Positions 60,310 through 64,000 of a stretch of 64,000 bases of DNA are shown in pieces. The first letter of the stretch is position 1; each line of letters begins with the position of its first letter. Source of the stretch: an uncultured Sphingomonadaceae bacterium. GTDB lineage: Bacteria; Pseudomonadota; Alphaproteobacteria; Sphingomonadales; Sphingomonadaceae. Both the position numbers and the translations under genes were made by a program. The notes beneath the pieces were generated by a model. That model saw nothing but the letters and a program-made list of their open reading frames with translations, was not told where the DNA came from and made no database searches. The stretch covers positions 1,479,501 to 1,543,500 of the forward strand of contig CANMEE010000001.1 of NCBI GenBank assembly GCA_947496865.1, in the 5' to 3' direction.

Positions 60310-61716
60310 ATGAACGCCCAGCGCGTCGGACTTTTTGGTGGCTTGGCAGTATTTGTCGCCATGTTGCTGCTTCCCGCTCCGGCGGCGATGAGCTTAGCGG
60401 CATGGCATGTCGCGGCGCTCACGATCCTGATGGCCACATGGTGGATGACGCAGGCAGTCCCGCTCACGGCAACCGCTTTACTGCCCTTTCTGGCGCTACC
60501 GATAATGGACGTGATGGACGTGAAAACGACGGCCAGCCAATATTACTCACCGATCCTGTTCCTGATCTTGGGCGGCGCCTTTCTGGCACTCGCGATTGAG
60601 CGAGTGGGCCTCCACCGGCGGTTGGCGCTGGCGATTGTCAGCATGGCGGGCAAAAGCGCATGGGGCATATTATTCGCCTTTATGATTGCAACAGCGCTAT
60701 TGAGTATGCTGATTTCCAATACGTCGTCGACCTTGATCATGATCCCGATTGCTGTTGCCGTATTGGTCGCTGGCGGCGTCAAGGAGCGCGAGACCGAAGG
60801 CTTTGCTGGGGCGTTGATCATGGGCGTGGCCTTTGCCGCTTCAATTGGCGGTTTGGGTACATTGGTCGGCAGTCCGACGAACGCCATTGCCGCCGGCCTG
60901 ATCAACAAGACTTTGAGCATGGATATTGATTTTCTCAGCTGGCTGCAGTTCGGTATCCCGGTTGTCTTGATCGGTATTCCGGTTTGCGCGGTGATCCTAA
61001 TCGTGGTTCAGAAGGTCGGAAAACATAGTTTCGATGGCATCGGTGTAAAGGCGGCGATCGGTTCTCCGGGGCCTTGGAGTGTTCCAGAAAAGCGCGTGGT
61101 GCCCGTTGTGGCTATTGTTGTGCTGGGTTGGTTATTTTTGCCGCAGATAAAGGCGGTTTTGCCCGCGGGTGCGGTGCATGACGGCAGCATCGCGATATTA
61201 GGCGGCTTGCTGCTATTCATGCTGCCCGACGGCACCGGGCGCAGATTGCTTAATTGGGATGAAGCGGATCGCGCGCCATGGGGCGTGATCATGATGTTCG
61301 GCGGCGGTCTGGCGCTGGCCGCAGGGATTATTGAGTCCGGACTGGCCGATTGGTTGGGATTGGCCCTTGCACCGCTCAAAAATGTGCCGGTTATCATCAT
61401 CGCAGTGGCGCTGGTCGCGCTGGTCATTCTCGTTACCGAATTTGCATCCAATGTTGCAACCGCCAGCGGGATCATGCCGGTGGTCGCCAGTCTGATACTC
61501 GCGACGGGCGTCGACCCCGTGTTACTCGCTATGCCTGCAGCGATGGCGGCCAGCTGGGGCTTTATGTTGCCTTCCGGCACGGGCCCGAACGCGATTGCAT
61601 GGTCTACCAATCATATTGAATTGCCCAAAATGCTGAAATCGGGTTTCGTGCTCGATTTGGCCGGAATACCAATCATCATCGGCTGTATCTGGATGGTTTC
61701 ATTTGTAATCAGTTGA
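60310..61716 (+). CDS. SLC13/DASS family anion:sodium symporter
   Basis: A 468-residue inner-membrane transporter with about eleven helices. The two Na/substrate-binding SNT-type motifs LISNTSST near residue 137 and TEFASNVATA near 377 identify the divalent-anion:sodium symporter (DASS) family. Substrates in the family are C4-dicarboxylates, citrate, sulfate. LPSGTGPNA near 419 resembles the C-terminal family segment. GGGGAATAAAAA before the ATG is a good ribosome site. It lies upstream of the Cys/Met PLP gene by 49 bp. Confidence 0.9.
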   Translation: MNAQRVGLFGGLAVFVAMLLLPAPAAMSLAAWHVAALTILMATWWMTQAVPLTATALLPFLALPIMDVMDVKTTASQYYSPILFLILGGAFLALAIERVGLHRRLALAIVSMAGKSAWGILFAFMIATALLSMLISNTSSTLIMIPIAVAVLVAGGVKERETEGFAGALIMGVAFAASIGGLGTLVGSPTNAIAAGLINKTLSMDIDFLSWLQFGIPVVLIGIPVCAVILIVVQKVGKHSFDGIGVKAAIGSPGPWSVPEKRVVPVVAIVVLGWLFLPQIKAVLPAGAVHDGSIAILGGLLLFMLPDGTGRRLLNWDEADRAPWGVIMMFGGGLALAAGIIESGLADWLGLALAPLKNVPVIIIAVALVALVILVTEFASNVATASGIMPVVASLILATGVDPVLLAMPAAMAASWGFMLPSGTGPNAIAWSTNHIELPKMLKSGFVLDLAGIPIIIGCIWMVSFVIS

Positions 61717-61731
61717 CTCTTCAGGCATGGA

Positions 61732-61760
61732 CTCTCTCATCATATCCAAGGTGGAGAGAG
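61732..61760 (+). promoter_or_regulatory. Dyad CTCTCTC/GAGAGAG masking a ribosome site
   Basis: CTCTCTC (61732-61738) can pair with GAGAGAG (61754-61760), and the latter is the Shine-Dalgarno of the downstream gene. Seven pairs could close the site until translation or a change in conditions. The whole leader is short, so a riboswitch is unlikely. Confidence 0.35.
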
Positions 61761-61765
61761 AATAA

Positions 61766-63091
61766 ATGTCTGATCAAAATGACGATCCAATTGTTCCAGT
61801 AACGCCGCGCCGCATGCCGAAAGCGCCGATTGAAAAAATTGGCGGGCGCAAGCTGAAGCCTTCAACATTGATGATGGGTCATGGCTATGATCCCGTTTTG
61901 TCCGAAGGGTCGCTGAAGCCGCCGATTTTCCTGACCTCCACTTTTGCGTTCGAAAATGCAGCTGCGGGCAAGCGCCATTTTGAAGGGATTACCGGCAAGC
62001 GTCCCGGCGGTTCCGACGGGCTTGTCTATTCGCGCTTCAATGGCCCTAATCAGGAAATTCTCGAAGACCGTCTCAGCATCTGGGATGAGGCAGAAGATGC
62101 GCTGGTTTTTTCCAGCGGCATGTCGGCTATTGCGACCGTGTTGCTCGCCAATGTGAATCAAGGCGATGTCGTGGTGCATAGTGGCCCGCTTTATGCCGCG
62201 ACCGAGACGCTCATTAACAAGATACTCGGGCGCTTTGGTGTGACCTTCATCGATTTTCCGGCGGGCGCGACGCCCGGTGAAGTTGCCGCCTTGCTGGAGC
62301 AGGCCAAGGCACAAGCCACAGAAAATGGTGGAAAGGTGGCGATTATCTATCTTGAGAGCCCTGCCAATCCAACCAATGCACTGGTCGATATTGAAGGTGT
62401 GGCGGATGCCCGTAATCAGGTTTTTGGCGATGATGTTTCACCGCCCATCGCGATTGATAATACTTTCCTCGGTCCCTTATGGCAGCAACCGTTGAAACAT
62501 GGCGCGGATATTGTGATTTACAGCCTGACCAAATATGTCGGCGGGCATAGCGATTTGGTGGCCGGCGGTGTTCTTGGTTCCAAAGCGCATATGGATCCCA
62601 TTCGCGCGATCCGGAACACAATCGGGACGATTTGTGACCCCAATACAGCATGGATGCTGATGCGCAGCCTCGAGACATTGGAGCTGCGGATGACACGCGC
62701 GGGTGAAAATGCAGAGAAAGTCTGTGCGTTCCTGCGCGATCATCCCAAAGTTGATGGACTGGGCTATCTGGGTTTCATTTCCGATACGTCGCAACAGGAT
62801 ATTTATGATCGCCATTGCAGCGGTGCAGGTTCCACTTTCTCGGTATTCATCAAGGGCGGCGAGGCCGAAGCCTTTGCCTTTCTCGACGCGCTCAAAATTG
62901 CGAAACTGGCCGTTAGTCTGGGCGGAACCGAAACCCTGGCAAGCTTGCCGGCAGCAATGACCCATTTGTCAGTACCGGACGACCGGAGAGCGGCATTGGG
63001 AATTACCGACAATCTGGTACGCATTTCAATCGGTGTGGAAGACCCTGATGACTTGATCGCTGATTTTGAGCAGGCATTGGAAGCAGTTTAG
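61766..63091 (+). CDS. Cystathionine gamma-synthase/methionine gamma-lyase family PLP enzyme
   Basis: A 441-residue PLP enzyme of the Cys/Met metabolism family. PIFLTSTFAFENAA near residue 50, YSRFNGPNQEILEDRLS near 88, IVYSLTKYVGGHSD near 250 with the PLP Lys in the T-K pair, and NAFRTNLKTLPLR-type NLETLELRM-like tail are present; a 40-residue N-terminal extension is longer than in E. coli MetB, typical of one sphingomonad-type subgroup. Exact reaction (gamma-synthase, lyase) is not decidable. It is convergent with and overlaps the HAD gene by 4 bp. Confidence 0.85.
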   Translation: MSDQNDDPIVPVTPRRMPKAPIEKIGGRKLKPSTLMMGHGYDPVLSEGSLKPPIFLTSTFAFENAAAGKRHFEGITGKRPGGSDGLVYSRFNGPNQEILEDRLSIWDEAEDALVFSSGMSAIATVLLANVNQGDVVVHSGPLYAATETLINKILGRFGVTFIDFPAGATPGEVAALLEQAKAQATENGGKVAIIYLESPANPTNALVDIEGVADARNQVFGDDVSPPIAIDNTFLGPLWQQPLKHGADIVIYSLTKYVGGHSDLVAGGVLGSKAHMDPIRAIRNTIGTICDPNTAWMLMRSLETLELRMTRAGENAEKVCAFLRDHPKVDGLGYLGFISDTSQQDIYDRHCSGAGSTFSVFIKGGEAEAFAFLDALKIAKLAVSLGGTETLASLPAAMTHLSVPDDRRAALGITDNLVRISIGVEDPDDLIADFEQALEAV

Positions 63092-63759
63092 CCCCAGTCG
63101 ACAATGGTCCAGCCACGTTTCTTTGCCAATAAGCGAAGCGGCGCGCTGGGCGTCGTGGCAACGGCTTCGTCGGCATATTCCAGCATTGGCGCGTCGCTGA
63201 CATGATCGGAATAGGCACGGATGTGAACCTTGTCGCGCGTCAAGCCTTGTTCGTCGAGAAAGGCCTTGATCCGATTGAGCTTGGCCTCGTCATAGCAATT
63301 TTCGCCGATAATTTCAGGCAATACCTGTCCTTGCTCGTCGATTTTCAGTCGCGTGCCGATAACCTCATCAAAGCCCAGCCGCGCGGCAATGGCATTGACA
63401 TATAGCTCGTATGAGGCGGTCGCGAGGACCAGTTTTCGACCTTCGTTCCGGTCGGCTTCCACCCGGGCAATGGCTTTGGCATAGCTGTTCCCCTGCATCA
63501 CTTTGTCGGCATAGCTTTCGATATGCGGTTGCAATTGGGCGACATTTGGTTTGCTACCAAGCAACAGGCGCTGATTATAAGTTTTGAGGCTCTTGCGGCT
63601 GATCAGCTTGAGACCATAGCCAATGAATCCGAACGGCAGCAATGGCAGGAATACCAAACGCCACGGCGCGCGAGCGAAAAGCATGTGAAACAGAAACGGT
63701 GTATAAGTGCCCCGGACCGTAATTGTCCGATCCATGTCATAAATAGCCAATTTGGTCAT
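63088..63759 (-). CDS. HAD-IB family phosphatase (phosphoserine phosphatase-like)
   Basis: A 223-residue phosphatase. Motif I YDMDRTITVRGTYTPFL near residue 6, a later KLVLATASYELYVNAIAARLGFDEVIGT (near 115) as motif II region, and AYSDHVSDAPML near 190 as motif IV (D-x-x-x-D) are the HAD-IB/SerB-like signature. Substrate may be phosphoserine or a lipid/sugar phosphate. A hydrophobic segment near residue 30-60 suggests membrane contact. ATG 63759 has GGGGTGCG before it and is preferred to 63783. Confidence 0.82.
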   Translation of the reverse strand: MTKLAIYDMDRTITVRGTYTPFLFHMLFARAPWRLVFLPLLPFGFIGYGLKLISRKSLKTYNQRLLLGSKPNVAQLQPHIESYADKVMQGNSYAKAIARVEADRNEGRKLVLATASYELYVNAIAARLGFDEVIGTRLKIDEQGQVLPEIIGENCYDEAKLNRIKAFLDEQGLTRDKVHIRAYSDHVSDAPMLEYADEAVATTPSAPLRLLAKKRGWTIVDWG

Positions 63760-63866
63760 CGCACCCCATTTCCCAATAATCATGCTCTAATAGCAGCACC
63801 GACAAAAAAGCACCAAGTAAATGACTTATCATAATGGCTTGAGCTTTCGTTGTTTTTCAGTCACCA

Positions 63867-64000
63867 ATGGCCGGGATGACAGTGCCAAGCGATTTTGTCG
63901 AAGAAATGACCGAAGATGGAGTGACATCGCTCCGTTTTTCTGGCGATCTGTCTATCGCGGCCGTTGGTGACTTGCCAGAGCGTCTGAGTGACTATGGCGA
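63867..64000 (+). CDS. STAS/MlaE-type permease, only start in window
   Basis: The first 44 codons of a gene cut by the right edge: MAGMTVPSDFVEEMTEDGVT then SLRFSGDLSIAAVGDLPERL. The strand pattern, with a V-T-S-L-R-F-S-G-D-L-S-I block, is that of the N-terminal STAS-like domain of MlaE-family lipid ABC permeases. Start may be ATG 63867 or 63876. Identification rests on a short segment and is moderate. Confidence 0.6.
   Translation, partial: MAGMTVPSDFVEEMTEDGVTSLRFSGDLSIAAVGDLPERLSDYG

Noticed and set aside
61717..61765. SAM-type riboswitch before the Cys/Met PLP gene
   Set aside because: The leader is only 49 bases and shows no recognisable aptamer; only a simple dyad is present.
1..64000. 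tRNA, rRNA, CRISPR, transposase or integrase
   Set aside because: No T-loop-type GGTTCGAATCC segments with cloverleaf, no spaced direct-repeat array and no DDE or tyrosine recombinase motifs were seen by eye; a short tRNA could still have been missed.

Overview
The window reads as ordinary chromosome from a sphingomonad-type alphaproteobacterium, probably marine or aquatic. This is inferred from gene content: a DUF2793 gene beside gene-transfer-agent (GTA)-type tail genes, DUF1285, DUF1499 and DUF2855 proteins, two-domain OmpA with a proline linker, an AHH protein, a STAS-MlaE permease start, and mid-range GC. There is no rRNA, tRNA, CRISPR array, transposase or integrase that I could recognise. 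Gene density is high and most genes are housekeeping or membrane functions.

Layout. 1-7 kb: glutamate-cysteine ligase (cut by the left edge), a YqaA-type membrane protein, a 208-bp element with terminal inverted repeats, an alanine/glycine:cation symporter, a DUF2855 protein, a cyclic-nucleotide-gated patatin and a GFA-like zinc protein. 7-10.4 kb: an accessory stretch of unrecognised secreted proteins and lipoproteins with a short TGTCCGCTTT repeat family and a CRP/FNR-type palindrome. 10.4-13.8 kb: a promoter-hairpin-terminator unit, then a three-gene GTA/phage tail remnant (NlpC/P60 peptidase, tail protein, DUF2793). 13.9-21.5 kb: OmpA porin, AHH protein, and a minus-strand purine block (purC, purS, purQ) split by a Slam-type outer-membrane translocon and its lipoprotein partner. 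21.5-32.4 kb: parC, an LTA4H-like M1 aminopeptidase, a SARP/TolB/TPR regulator, an MFS transporter and a set of small proteins. 32.4-38.5 kb: SDR, cca, a NUDIX CoA pyrophosphatase, DUF1285, GNAT, DUF1499 and a soluble PQQ-type sugar dehydrogenase.

38.6-50 kb: a membrane methyltransferase, tag glycosylase, a photolyase/cryptochrome-like protein whose FAD domain comes first, translationally coupled to a 59-residue HTH protein; a GGDEF-EAL protein; a LuxR solo facing a winged-helix protein across a palindrome; threonine aldolase with a coupled EamA exporter; and a PadR regulator with a styrene-oxide-isomerase-like membrane protein coupled to a PF10118 hydrolase. 50-64 kb: a three-gene sugar-activation island (GT-B-like protein, CMP-sugar synthetase, HAD phosphatase), an NTF2-flavin monooxygenase fusion, an SDR, an M48 protease, pepN with overlapping pgeF, an SLC13 carrier, a Cys/Met-metabolism PLP enzyme, a HAD phosphatase, and the first codons of a STAS/MlaE-type permease.

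The best candidates for something under-described are the Slam pair inside the purine block, the PadR/isomerase-like/PF10118 operon, the domain-reordered photolyase with its tiny coupled partner, the sugar-activation island without an evident synthase, and the candidate small RNA or attenuator in front of the GTA remnant. All family names are from pattern recognition of the translated sequence; no database search was run.
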